From Bacillota bacterium (GTDB lineage: Bacteria > Bacillota_I > Bacilli_A > RFN20 > CAG-826), in assembly GCA_023396795.1 (NCBI GenBank), contig JAEWUY010000078.1:1-10593 (forward strand): a DNA stretch of 10,593 bases. Direction: 5' to 3'. Made by a program: the position numbers and the translations under genes. How positions within the stretch are numbered: position 1 is the first letter of the stretch; the number at the start of each line of letters is the position of its first letter. The notes under the pieces are model-generated. The model saw only the letters and a program-made list of their open reading frames with translations. It was not told the origin of the DNA and ran no database searches. This document shows positions 1 to 6,543 of this stretch, one piece after another.

Positions 1-510
1 TATGGCGAAGTGATGTTTAAAAAAGACGGTCTTTCGGGAATTGTAATTATGAACTTGTCATCATTGATTACAAGAGCAAAAAGCAATATTGCGACTATTT
101 ATTTATCTGTTTTAAATAGCAAGCAAGAAATGATTACCGCGAAGCAGATATTTGAAGTTGCTCAAAAGATTAATAGCCCACTTCTTTCATTTGTCAGTCA
201 AGAAATTGCGTCCTATCTTTACCATTTAGCCGAGATTGAACCAAATCATTCTTTGTCTTATGAGGAATGTCAAAAACTAGCTAAAATAGCAACGGCAATT
301 CCCTTTACATATAAAGACAGTTATGACTTTGACTCCTCACAAGTCACGATTGGTGGCATCTTGTTACAAAACGTAAATAATGATTTATCATCTTCACTTG
401 AAAAGAACGTTTATTTTATTGGCGAAGTTTTAGATATCGATGGACCTTGCGGTGGATATAATCTTCGCTGGGCGATTGGCTCGGCTTTAAAAGTTGCTGA
501 AAGCGTTTAA
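1..510 (+). CDS. BaiN/HI0933-type NAD(P)/FAD-dependent oxidoreductase, C-terminal part
   Basis: The reading frame is open from base 1, so the gene begins left of the window; 169 codons are visible of a family that usually has about 400. The clearest mark is the ending, GEVLDIDGPCGGYNLRWA (about residues 141-158 of the visible part), the FAD-contacting C-terminal signature of the HI0933/YhiN/BaiN flavoprotein family (often named aminoacetone oxidase family). The visible start, YGEVMFKKDGLSGIVIMN, matches the strand that returns from the inserted substrate domain to the FAD domain. The in-frame GTG at 10 is not a real start, because homology continues upstream of it. Members are cytoplasmic flavoproteins, and substrates are unclear for most. 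The C-terminus looks intact and ends in TAA. No terminator hairpin follows; a promoter starts 17 bases after the stop. Confidence 0.88.
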   Translation, partial: YGEVMFKKDGLSGIVIMNLSSLITRAKSNIATIYLSVLNSKQEMITAKQIFEVAQKINSPLLSFVSQEIASYLYHLAEIEPNHSLSYEECQKLAKIATAIPFTYKDSYDFDSSQVTIGGILLQNVNNDLSSSLEKNVYFIGEVLDIDGPCGGYNLRWAIGSALKVAESV

Positions 511-526
511 ACCTCACCAAAGCATC

Positions 527-555
527 TTGACACTTCCTCACTATCAATCTAGCAT
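527..555 (+). promoter_or_regulatory. Sigma-A-type promoter for the antiporter leader
   Basis: A perfect -35 TTGACA (527-532), a 17-base spacer and a -10-like TAGCAT (550-555, 4 of 6 to consensus) lie 17 bases after the upstream stop codon. They predict a start near 562, giving about 108 bases of untranslated leader before the ATG at 670. The -35 and spacing are strong; the -10 is only fair. Confidence 0.6.
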
Positions 556-561
556 TGTTCA

Positions 562-669
562 AAGGGAATGATGTTCTCCCTTGGGAAACCAAAACCGCCT
601 TAACAAGCTGATGACGTCTTAAACTGAAAAAGAAAATGCATCAGCTTTTTCTTTTGGGAGAACGACAAT
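562..669 (+). promoter_or_regulatory. Structured 5' leader, possible riboswitch or attenuator, of the antiporter gene
   Basis: Several mutually dependent helices can be drawn. (a) GTTCTCCC (573-580) is perfectly complementary over 8 bases to GGGAGAAC (656-663), which contains the gene's SD (GGGAG, 656-660). (b) Directly after it is a small hairpin with a GAAA tetraloop, TTGG-GAAA-CCAA (581-592). (c) A 9-bp stem joins AAGCTGATG (605-613) to CATCAGCTT (639-647), followed by TTTCTTTT, so it could also act as an intrinsic terminator. Together these form a three-way junction that hides the SD. (d) An alternative hairpin, AAGGGA (562-567) with TCCCTT (577-582), would occupy the anti-SD strand and free the SD. 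Competing helices around an SD, upstream of an ion transporter gene, are typical of a translational switch. I could not match it to a named riboswitch class, and the ligand is unknown. Confidence 0.5.
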
Positions 670-972
670 ATGCTATTAAGCCTGAGTTTAATAATTCTTG
701 TTGGTTTATCATTATCTTTTTTACTAAAACTACTGCGCCTTCCCTCGTTGATTGGGTATTTAGTTACCGGAATAATTCTTGGCCCTTTTGTTTTAAATTT
801 AATTGATCCAAATATTTTAGATATTTCAACTGAACTTAGGCAAATCGCGATGGTGATTATTTTGTTTAGAGCTGGGTTAATGCTAAATATTAGCGATTTA
901 AAAAAGATTGGGCGACCGGCGATTTTAATGAGTTTTCTTCCCGCCTTAGTTGAAATAGTCGACATTTTTTAA
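670..972 (+). pseudogene. CPA-family cation/proton antiporter, N-terminal fragment (truncated at a rearrangement junction)
   Basis: The first 100 codons encode the start of a monovalent cation:proton antiporter of the Na+/H+ exchanger superfamily (KefB/NhaP-like). The sequence shows a first membrane helix, then LLRLPSLIGYLVTGIILGP (about residues 21-39), the typical helix-1/2 region, and a third helix with RAGLMLNISDLKK (67-79) that matches the family's 'xxGLxxxxxxLrk' segment. Whole proteins have about 380 or more residues and 12-13 helices; this one stops in the next helix at ...ALVEIVDIF. The last residues come from the antisense of msrB, so the fragment cannot form a transport path. The start is supported by GGGAG at 656-660, 9 bases upstream, although that SD may be sequestered by leader pairing. 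Family assignment is confident; ion specificity cannot be read. Confidence 0.8.
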
Positions 973-1185
973 AATGCCATCATTGATGGGGCGCGTGAAG
1001 CTAGGCCAGCCTGTTCCAGAATCAAATTTATCATACGAAGCAAAAAGTGGAGTGCCGTCAACAGCATCAACATAAATGCCCTCTTGGTGATTGTTCCAAT
1101 ATTCGTTATCAAATGGTTGTTCAGTGGCGTTTTCATAAATTACTTTTCTTTGAAAAGGGCTGAGCTCGGGAATGTTCTTTTTCAT
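946..1185 (-). pseudogene. msrB: Peptide-methionine (R)-S-oxide reductase, N-terminal fragment
   Basis: MsrB reduces methionine-R-sulfoxide in oxidised proteins. The 79-codon fragment has the family's N-terminal run: [19 protein letters not shown], then [14 protein letters not shown] and [20 protein letters not shown], closely following Gram-positive MsrB. The zinc-binding CxxC pair is absent (GTPLF and SGTGWPSF replace the Cys-bearing segments), which is normal for zinc-free MsrB. The family usually has about 140-150 residues; the RTEVRS, HLGHVF and catalytic RYC segments are missing, so the product cannot be active. The start is ATG at 1185, not the longer frame from 1275, because GGAGAA (1192-1197) lies 6 bases upstream and homology begins there. 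The frame reaches TAA at 946-948 only by reading antisense antiporter sequence beyond the junction. Confidence 0.85.
958..963. other. Novel junction: antiporter and msrB joined through GTCGAC
   Basis: Left of this point the + strand encodes antiporter; right of it the - strand encodes MsrB. Both open reading frames die within a few codons of crossing it. The palindrome GTCGAC at the crossover would be the same in either orientation, so it could be the shared microhomology. Joining the N-terminal halves of two genes head-on is what an inversion with breakpoints in two co-directional genes leaves. An inverted amplification chimera would look identical. Confidence 0.7.
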
Positions 1186-1294
1186 GGCTGTTCTCCTATT
1201 AGTAATACCATCATACAAAAAGTTGTTATTAAATGTGTAGAAGAATGATTCGAAAGTGTTTACAAAAATAGTCACGTGTCAGAAAACATAGTAA

Positions 1295-1324
1295 TTGCAT
1301 GGCTATCTAACTGAGTGCTAATAT
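1295..1324 (+). promoter_or_regulatory. Extended -10 promoter for lemA-TPM
   Basis: TTGCAT (1295-1300), an 18-base spacer and TAATAT (1319-1324) preceded by TGC give an extended -10 promoter. The predicted start is near 1331, about 52 bases before the lemA-like ATG. The leader contains AATCTC (1358-1363) and GAGATT (1372-1377), which form a short stem whose loop displays most of the SD AAGGAG (1367-1372). Confidence 0.5.
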
Positions 1325-1382
1325 CAAATTAGATTTTTTAAAGGGGGTTCATTGCCCAATCTCAAAAAGGAGAGATTAAACT

Positions 1383-1994
1383 ATGAAAAAAATACTGTTA
1401 ATTAGTTTGGGGATTGTTGGTTTGTTAGCTGTTATTTTTGGTATTACGACCGCCGTAGAATACAACGTTCTTGTTGGTCAACACGAGGACATTAGTTATC
1501 AAAAATCGCAGATTGTTAATTCTTTAGAAACACGCGATTCAACGATTGAAGGCTTGGCCGCTGCCGTTGATAGTGCAATTGGGCTTGAAACCTCGGTTTA
1601 CGAAATGATTACAGCCGCCCGCTTGGCTTATGCCGACGCATCTGATGGTGATGATTTAGAAGCGATTATTGAAGCTGACGTTTTATCTTCATTAGCCTTA
1701 TCGGAACTTTATGCCATTATCGAAGATAACCCGGATTTGCAAAGCATCGATACCATCGAATTATTAATGGCTAATATTGAAAGCTTAGAAAACGCCTTAA
1801 AAGTTTCACGCGGTGATTATAACTCCTCCGTTCGTGACTATAATGTCAGCGTTCGCAAGTTTCCGCGTAATATTTTTGCTGCCATGTTTAAATTTCCGCC
1901 GCAAATGCCTTATTGGTCACCTAATCCCGATACCGGCGATGGCGATATAACAGTTAGCGGTGTTGATTATAGTAGCGCCGTTTATGTTGCGTAG
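1383..1994 (+). CDS. LemA-family membrane protein (divergent)
   Basis: The protein has 203 residues, close to the usual LemA length of about 185-200. It has one N-terminal membrane helix (about residues 4-22), followed directly by VEYNVLVGQHEDISYQKSQI (25-44), the position of the family's 'YN.LV...E' start, and then a long, acidic, Ala/Leu-rich helical region. The later stretch with LMANIESLENALKVSRGDYN and VRKFPRNIFAAMFKF (about 157-171) is the typical LemA core ending. The usual RR-D-LIPNL segment is degenerate here (LETRDSTIEGLAAAVDS), so the assignment rests on layout and the C-terminal motif. LemA proteins are predicted membrane-anchored helical bundles of unclear biochemical role, and are commonly paired with a TPM-domain protein, as here. 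AAGGAG lies 10 bases upstream of the ATG. The gene overlaps the next start by 11 bases and ends in TAG. Confidence 0.8.
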   Translation: MKKILLISLGIVGLLAVIFGITTAVEYNVLVGQHEDISYQKSQIVNSLETRDSTIEGLAAAVDSAIGLETSVYEMITAARLAYADASDGDDLEAIIEADVLSSLALSELYAIIEDNPDLQSIDTIELLMANIESLENALKVSRGDYNSSVRDYNVSVRKFPRNIFAAMFKFPPQMPYWSPNPDTGDGDITVSGVDYSSAVYVA

Positions 1995-2832
1995 AGCTGG
2001 ACTAATTGTTTCTGTTTTAGGATTTTTCGCGGCTCTTATTGTTTTTGGTATCAGAACATTTACTTCGAGCGAGTATCCTTACCCGAGCGAAGCCTATTAT
2101 CTTAATGATTTCGCGGATGTTTTTTCGCCAACTTTTGAAAACTTTTATGTCAGGGAAGCCGAAAATCTCTACGAAGTTAGCAAGGATATCGAAAGTACAG
2201 GAGGTTCGCAAATTGTTTTTGCTACCTTCTTATTGGAAGAAGGGCAAACACCAGCTGATTATAATAAGACAACAATCTTTCGCGAGTGGAAGATTGGAAA
2301 AAATAACATGGGTCTTTTGGGTCTCTTCTTTTTTGAAAAAGTTAATGATAACGAAGTTGATAATTATGATTTAATTGAGTTTCAAATTGAAGCAACTGAC
2401 AAAATGATGATTTATCTAACGATCAGCAAACAGTTGGATATATATAATCGAACTCTTGGACACTATCTTCCTAGCGATACCTTAACTCATCAATACGATT
2501 ACAATCTGGAACTTGGTTCAGCCTCGATGATGAATGAATTCTTAAATGTTTTGTATGGCGAAGTATACGCCATGCCTAATAATGTTTTACCGCAAGAAGA
2601 GTTTGACGCTGCCTTTGATGAATATTGGTGGGAAGATAGTAGCCCATCAATTTATCAAACAGAAACATCACTCAATATGTTCGACTATTTTTTCTCGCCC
2701 TATGGAACAGTATACGATCGCATAATTTTTGGTTCACTTTCCGCTATTTTAATTGTGGCCACGGGTGGGGCCGGCATTTTTAAAGCCAAAGGCGGTTTCA
2801 GTGGTGGCGCCGGTCTATTCCGCCACCGATAA
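1984..2832 (+). CDS. TPM-domain (YgcG-like) membrane protein
   Basis: With the ATG at 1984 the protein has 282 residues. It has a membrane anchor (about 6-24), then a TPM domain (about 37-170). That domain opens with LNDFADVFSPTFE, followed by a predicted helix, SQIVFATFLLEEG (about 75-87), and IFREWKIGKNNMGLLGLFFF (98-117), the family's 'lfn.w.iG....nGvLll' segment. A second membrane helix (about 246-266) and a short Gly-rich tail with GGFSGGAG (about 270-277) end it, as in YgcG-type proteins. The frame could open at GTG 1960, but ATG 1984 gives a clean helix start; neither has a clear SD, so translation is probably coupled to the lemA-like gene through the 11-base overlap. TPM proteins act at the envelope, some linked to photosystem repair in plants, but the bacterial role is unsettled. 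A strong terminator follows. Confidence 0.78.
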   Translation: MLRRAGLIVSVLGFFAALIVFGIRTFTSSEYPYPSEAYYLNDFADVFSPTFENFYVREAENLYEVSKDIESTGGSQIVFATFLLEEGQTPADYNKTTIFREWKIGKNNMGLLGLFFFEKVNDNEVDNYDLIEFQIEATDKMMIYLTISKQLDIYNRTLGHYLPSDTLTHQYDYNLELGSASMMNEFLNVLYGEVYAMPNNVLPQEEFDAAFDEYWWEDSSPSIYQTETSLNMFDYFFSPYGTVYDRIIFGSLSAILIVATGGAGIFKAKGGFSGGAGLFRHR

Positions 2833-2862
2833 TTGTTTTTTAATATTAAAAAATAATTTTTT

Positions 2863-2892
2863 GACCTTTTCATTTACAAAAAGGTCTTTTTT
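2863..2892 (+). terminator. Intrinsic terminator of the lemA-TPM operon
   Basis: GACCTTTT (2863-2870) pairs with AAAAGGTC (2879-2886) around an 8-base loop and is followed by six T (2887-2892). It lies about 30 bases after the TPM stop codon. Confidence 0.85.
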
Positions 2893-2932
2893 ATGATAAA
2901 TTCGCATTACAATTTATTGAAAGGAGAAGACG

Positions 2933-3964
2933 ATGTGGTGGATTTATCCAGTGTACGCTGTATTGCTTATTGCTGTCGTTTTCCTTTCGGTTCAACTCGG
3001 CCATCTAGTCGATCTTCTTGACCGAAAGACAAAAATATCAGGCGCTTTTCTCGGCGCAATATTATTAACTTCCGTTACAACAATTCCCGAACTATTTTCA
3101 TCTATTTCGGCTATTTTTGTCGTTGGAGAGCCGGAATTGGTTGTAGGAAATATTCTCGGTTCGAATCTTTTCAACATGACAATAACGGCCCTTGGAACCA
3201 TAATTTTCTTTACTAATTTCAAACAATCTCGAATTGGAAAATTTCATCTTTGGCAAATAGTAATTGCTGGAGCTTTTTATGCGTTAGCAGCTTTTGCCAT
3301 CTTTTTCCCACAACTGCAAATTGTCTTTCGCATTCATCTCGGCAATGCTGAATTTGCCTTTGGTCATTTAAATATCATCAGCATTTTGATTATTATCGCC
3401 TATGTTATTTTGTTACGTGTCCATCCGAGCGAAAAAGACGAACACCACGAAGCCAAGGAAGACAATTCGCCTTTGACCATTAAGCAAATTGCTTTTCGCT
3501 TTATTGTTTTTGCTTTACTTTTAGTCGGCGCGAGTATTGGTATTGCCTATGCTGGTGATGTTATTTCAAATGAAATTCATATCGGTAAGGCCGTTGCAGG
3601 CGTTATCTTCTTAGGCGTTGCCACCTCGCTTCCTGAACTTGTGACAAGTATGACATTAATGGCTAAGAAAAACTTTGATGCTAGTCTTGGCAATATTTTA
3701 GGTAGCGCGATTTTTAATTTCTCGATTTTAGCTTTATCTGATGTCCTTACCGTTAATGGTTCAATTTATAACTATTATGGACATACCTTGGAAATTGGTA
3801 CGATTTTTGTCTTCCTTGTTTTGGCTTGGATTGCATTGGCGGTTTTCGTCTTCATCAAAACCCAAAAACAAAAATTGCAATCAAATAAATGGGCACTTTT
3901 GTTTATTCCTCTTAGTTTAGTGATAATTGTGTCCTACGCTTTATCGATTGCCCTTTCCGTTTAA
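2933..3964 (+). CDS. Sodium/calcium exchanger (CaCA) family protein, YrbG-like
   Basis: This is a 343-residue, mostly hydrophobic protein with about ten membrane helices, the normal size for bacterial CaCA cation/Ca2+ antiporters. Both alpha repeats are intact. Repeat 1 (about residues 37-81) has TSVTTIPELFSS with P52-E53 and GNILGSNLFN (72-81). Repeat 2 (about 222-266) has ATSLPELVTS and GNILGSAIFN. The paired acidic residue and the GNxxGSxxFN motifs are the ion-binding core of the family. Between the halves is a charged cytoplasmic loop with HPSEKDEHHEAKED. It should exchange a cation (Ca2+, possibly Mn2+ or another) for Na+ or H+ across the cytoplasmic membrane; the exact ions cannot be read. 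AAGGAG (2921-2926) lies 6 bases before ATG 2933. It appears to be monocistronic, lying between two terminators. Confidence 0.9.
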   Translation: MWWIYPVYAVLLIAVVFLSVQLGHLVDLLDRKTKISGAFLGAILLTSVTTIPELFSSISAIFVVGEPELVVGNILGSNLFNMTITALGTIIFFTNFKQSRIGKFHLWQIVIAGAFYALAAFAIFFPQLQIVFRIHLGNAEFAFGHLNIISILIIIAYVILLRVHPSEKDEHHEAKEDNSPLTIKQIAFRFIVFALLLVGASIGIAYAGDVISNEIHIGKAVAGVIFLGVATSLPELVTSMTLMAKKNFDASLGNILGSAIFNFSILALSDVLTVNGSIYNYYGHTLEIGTIFVFLVLAWIALAVFVFIKTQKQKLQSNKWALLFIPLSLVIIVSYALSIALSV

Positions 3965-3986
3965 CTTACTTTTGTTCACATAAGGA

Positions 3987-4015
3987 AAAACCCACGAGTT
4001 TTATTCGTGGGTTTT
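3987..4015. terminator. Bidirectional terminator between convergent transporter genes
   Basis: An 11-bp perfect stem, AAAACCCACGA (3987-3997) with TCGTGGGTTTT (4005-4015), has a 7-base loop, with T-runs on both strands. It sits between the CaCA exchanger stop at 3964 and the MFS stop at 4032 and should end transcripts from both. Confidence 0.9.
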
Positions 4016-4031
4016 AATAAATTAAACAAGC

Positions 4032-5531
4032 TTATTTTGCTTCAGCTTCGACTTTGATTGGTTCGATCTTTTTTGGTTCGCCATGTTTGACAAAGAACAT
4101 TGTCACAAAGGCGGCGATAGCAAAGATAATCGAATATGGGAAGAGCGACCAGCGCATGCCGACGGCATCCATAATGGCCCCTGAAATAATAGGGGTTAAG
4201 ATTTGGGCAAACATACTAGCGGAGTAGTAATAACCAGTGTAAACACCGATATTTGGACCATGCGACATTTCAACAACCATTGGATAAGAGTTGACATTAA
4301 TTGAAGCCCAACCGACGCCAACGAATACCATTGCGGCAAAGACGAGCCATTCCGGGAAGAAAGCAATGCCGGCGATAAAAGCCAGAACAAAGCCAAAGAC
4401 CAAAACTAAAATACCACCCATAATCGTTTTGCGGCGACCGATCTTCGTCGAAATTATACCAACTGGGTAATAAGCGATTAAGGCTGAAACAAAGCCAATC
4501 ATTAAGGGGAAGGAGTAGTTGGCAATGCCAAGAACTTCCGTCGAATAAAGAGTGATTTTGCTTGAAGCTGCATTATACGAGAAGAACCACAAAATGACTG
4601 ACGCTAAAATGAATAAGAAACTACGGCGGACTTCAGGAGTCATCTTCTCACCCTTAGTTCCTTTTTCTACGCTGTCGCTTTCTTTCGTTTCGATACCTAA
4701 CTCGAGTGATTCGCGACGCATCTCCTCAACCCATTTAACCTCTTTAACAAGAAGCATGAAGACGACGAGCATAGCTAGCATCATCGCTGAAGTCACTAAA
4801 AATAAAGGCAAGTAGGTAAAAGTGTCATAGTTTGTAGATTTCATCGTGCCGATAAAAGCAATTAAACCAAGTGAAACAGCCCCACCAATCGTGCCCATCG
4901 CATTAATAATGGCATTAGCTTTGGAACGATGAGGTTTAATCGTCACATCAGGCATGAGCGAAACAGCCGGTGTGCGGAAAGAACACATCGCTAGCAGAAC
5001 GATAAATAAAATCGAGATAAAAGCCGCTAAATAATACCAATTTGGCAAAGTCACATTATTGAAAATATATTCAGCGCGTCCGCTGGAAACGATTTCGCGG
5101 ACAGCATTATACGTCATCATAACTTCGTTATACTCAAACTGTTGAGCAACACCATTAACCGTGAAATAAAAGAGGTTGTCTGTACCCTTAATCACATCGC
5201 TGATGTTTAAGGCATGCAATGAGGCTAATTGATATCGATCAATAAAGCCTAAGGCAATAAAGACAACCGCGGCCACAATTGTGCCAATAAGAATGTAGGG
5301 TTTGCGTTTCCCAATTTTGGAGTTTGTCTTATCGGACCAAGCTCCGAAAAGTGGCAAGAAAATAAGGGCCAAGACATTATCAAGAGCCAAAACAACACCT
5401 GACCAAAATTGGTTTAAGCCAAAGTGCGTGACCAAGATAATTGACATTGTTCCATCATAGACTTGCCAGAACATGCTAATTAGCAAAAAGGCAAAGCCTA
5501 CCAAGAACGTCCGCTTTACGTTTAGTTTCAT
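4032..5531 (-). CDS. MFS transporter, SLC45/GPH-like (probable sugar:cation symporter)
   Basis: The protein has 499 residues and about 12 membrane helices. After helix 2 comes GAWSDKTNSKIGKRKPYIL (63-81), the helix 2-3 loop typical of SLC45/sucrose-type and glycoside-pentoside-hexuronide symporters (SDRxxSRxGRRRPFI). The second half repeats it as ISTKIGRRKTIMGG. A charged cytoplasmic loop with EEMRRESLELG and KESDSVEKGTKGEK separates the halves. Unusual is an outward-facing hydrophilic segment of about 65 residues between helices 3 and 4 (about 101-165), much longer than the normal few residues. Substrate is unknown; a sugar or glycoside driven by H+ or Na+ is the family expectation. AGGAG (5538-5542) precedes ATG 5531 by 6 bases. 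A small hairpin (TGCG..CGCA) and the palindrome TGTTAACA (5572-5579) lie upstream. The neighbouring GDPD gene has its own terminator, so this is probably a separate transcript. Confidence 0.82.
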   Translation of the reverse strand: MKLNVKRTFLVGFAFLLISMFWQVYDGTMSIILVTHFGLNQFWSGVVLALDNVLALIFLPLFGAWSDKTNSKIGKRKPYILIGTIVAAVVFIALGFIDRYQLASLHALNISDVIKGTDNLFYFTVNGVAQQFEYNEVMMTYNAVREIVSSGRAEYIFNNVTLPNWYYLAAFISILFIVLLAMCSFRTPAVSLMPDVTIKPHRSKANAIINAMGTIGGAVSLGLIAFIGTMKSTNYDTFTYLPLFLVTSAMMLAMLVVFMLLVKEVKWVEEMRRESLELGIETKESDSVEKGTKGEKMTPEVRRSFLFILASVILWFFSYNAASSKITLYSTEVLGIANYSFPLMIGFVSALIAYYPVGIISTKIGRRKTIMGGILVLVFGFVLAFIAGIAFFPEWLVFAAMVFVGVGWASINVNSYPMVVEMSHGPNIGVYTGYYYSASMFAQILTPIISGAIMDAVGMRWSLFPYSIIFAIAAFVTMFFVKHGEPKKIEPIKVEAEAK

Positions 5532-5603
5532 ATTCCTCTCCTGTGCGTTGTTAGCGCATATCCATCTAAAATGTTAACACAATTTCGATAGATATAAAGT
5601 ATC

Positions 5604-5626
5604 AAAAAAGGCCGATTTATGGCCTT
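5604..5626 (-). terminator. Terminator overlapping the GDPD stop codon
   Basis: On the - strand AAGGCC (5626-5621) and GGCCTT (5613-5608) form a stem with a 7-base loop, followed by a run of T (5609-5604). The TAA stop of the GDPD gene (5619-5617) lies in the loop. Confidence 0.75.
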
Positions 5627-6348
5627 ATTGACTCAAATATATAATTATCGGTCTCGTTTGTGGCGGTAAGGCGCTTTTCTTCATTATCAATTGTCCAGGA
5701 TACAACCGGGAAACCGCGGCGATGGAGACGAGAAATTTTCTTATCAGGAAGATTATAAATATCAAAGGCTAGAAATGACGGTTTTGAAATGAACCGAATC
5801 ATTAAGGACTTAAACATGAATTTAGCGAACTTATCAAGACCTTCTAAATTATATGAAATCAATTGTCCATACGGATATTTGTTTTTGTGATTCTTACTTA
5901 ACCAGCGAATGGCGTAAGGATTAAATGATTCGATGGCGATTTTATTCGTTTTTGGATAATTTTCTAAAAGAGCCAAAATACTTTCTGGTAATTTTTCATC
6001 AAACTTACCATCAACTTTCATCTCGATGAGAAGTGGGACACGGCCATCAACAACAGCGAGAACTTGATTTAAAGTAGGAATCGCCTCTTGGCTAACGTTG
6101 AGTTTTGTCGCGGCAATTTCTTCAATGGTCATTTCGCTGACGAGACGATCAAGACCCGTTACACGTTTAATGCTGTTGTCGTGAACGACCGCTAAAGTTC
6201 CGTCGACGGTTAAATGGACGTCAAGTTCAATTCCATAACCATGTTCGACAGCAGCTTTAAAAGCGCTTAGACTATTTTCATCAAAACGCTCATCATGGAG
6301 GCCGCGATGAGCGAGAGGCGTTTTAATAAAGTTCGAGAAATCATTCAT
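5617..6348 (-). CDS. Glycerophosphodiester phosphodiesterase (GDPD family)
   Basis: The enzyme family hydrolyses glycerophosphodiesters to glycerol-3-phosphate and an alcohol, a step in phospholipid turnover. The protein has 243 residues, the usual size of the single-domain form, with no signal peptide, so it is probably cytoplasmic. The catalytic set is complete: AHRGLHD with H14 and R15, E24-N25, the metal-binding pair E41 and D43 in IELDVH, and H56-D57 in VVHDNS. LIEMKVD carries the further conserved Glu and Lys, and VVSWTIDNEE (about 212-221) is the family's VxxWTVN segment near the C-terminus. The start at ATG 6348 has GGGGAA about 8 bases upstream. It lies 54 bases after the coaD remnant on the same strand with no terminator between, so it may be read from that transcript. 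Confidence 0.92.
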   Translation of the reverse strand: MNDFSNFIKTPLAHRGLHDERFDENSLSAFKAAVEHGYGIELDVHLTVDGTLAVVHDNSIKRVTGLDRLVSEMTIEEIAATKLNVSQEAIPTLNQVLAVVDGRVPLLIEMKVDGKFDEKLPESILALLENYPKTNKIAIESFNPYAIRWLSKNHKNKYPYGQLISYNLEGLDKFAKFMFKSLMIRFISKPSFLAFDIYNLPDKKISRLHRRGFPVVSWTIDNEEKRLTATNETDNYIFESIRP

Positions 6349-6402
6349 ATATTCATTCCCCTTTATCCATTATTTTACAACGTAAAGACACAAAGTGGGC
6401 GA

Positions 6403-6543
6403 TTATTTTGGATTACGTAATTTGATTGTTGAAAGAATAAACTCACTAATGTCAGGATGAACATAAGGAGTAATATCATTTCCGAAAATTGCAAGCTCCT
6501 TTATTGCCGAGGAAGTCACAAAAAGATTATTGTATGATGTAAA
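6403..6543 (-). pseudogene. coaD: Phosphopantetheine adenylyltransferase, C-terminal fragment
   Basis: From the junction near 6543 the - strand encodes about 46 residues matching the end of CoaD. The sequence FTSYNNLFVTSSAIKELAIF and then GNDITPYVHPDISEFIL correspond to the family's 'T...YSFiSSSiVKEvA..GGDvsefVPp.V..aL'. SSAIKE covers the conserved SSS.vKE substrate loop. CoaD makes dephospho-CoA from 4'-phosphopantetheine and ATP and is about 160 residues long; the nucleotide-binding N-terminal (GSFDP...GH) is not present. The frame upstream of the junction (to 6585) is antisense-like out-of-frame reading of the acyl-CoA dehydrogenase gene and is not homologous. The fragment has no start or ribosome site of its own. 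CoaD is normally essential and single-copy, so an intact copy must exist elsewhere if this join is real. Confidence 0.72.

Noticed and set aside
573..600. TTGGGAAACCAAAACCGCC, loosely like a T-box GGGTGGNACCGCG
   Set aside because: The T-box core does not match, no specifier stem is visible, and the downstream gene is not an amino-acid or tRNA-charging gene.
608..634. CTGATGA followed by GAAA, resembling a hammerhead ribozyme core in the antiporter leader
   Set aside because: No proper stem II can form between the two motifs, and CTGATG is needed by the 9-bp stem 605-613/639-647. No fitting cleavage triplet with flanking stems was found.
600..965. 121-codon frame on the - strand over the antiporter
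   Set aside because: It is antisense to a clear membrane protein, has Ser/Lys/Ile-rich low-quality sequence and no ribosome site or homology.
1198..1275. Longer msrB start at 1275
   Set aside because: Residues before 1185 do not resemble MsrB, and GGAGAA is correctly placed for ATG 1185.
5572..5579. TGTTAACA palindrome upstream of the MFS gene as a catabolite operator
   Set aside because: Eight bases is too short, it does not fit the cre consensus, and no cognate regulator is nearby.
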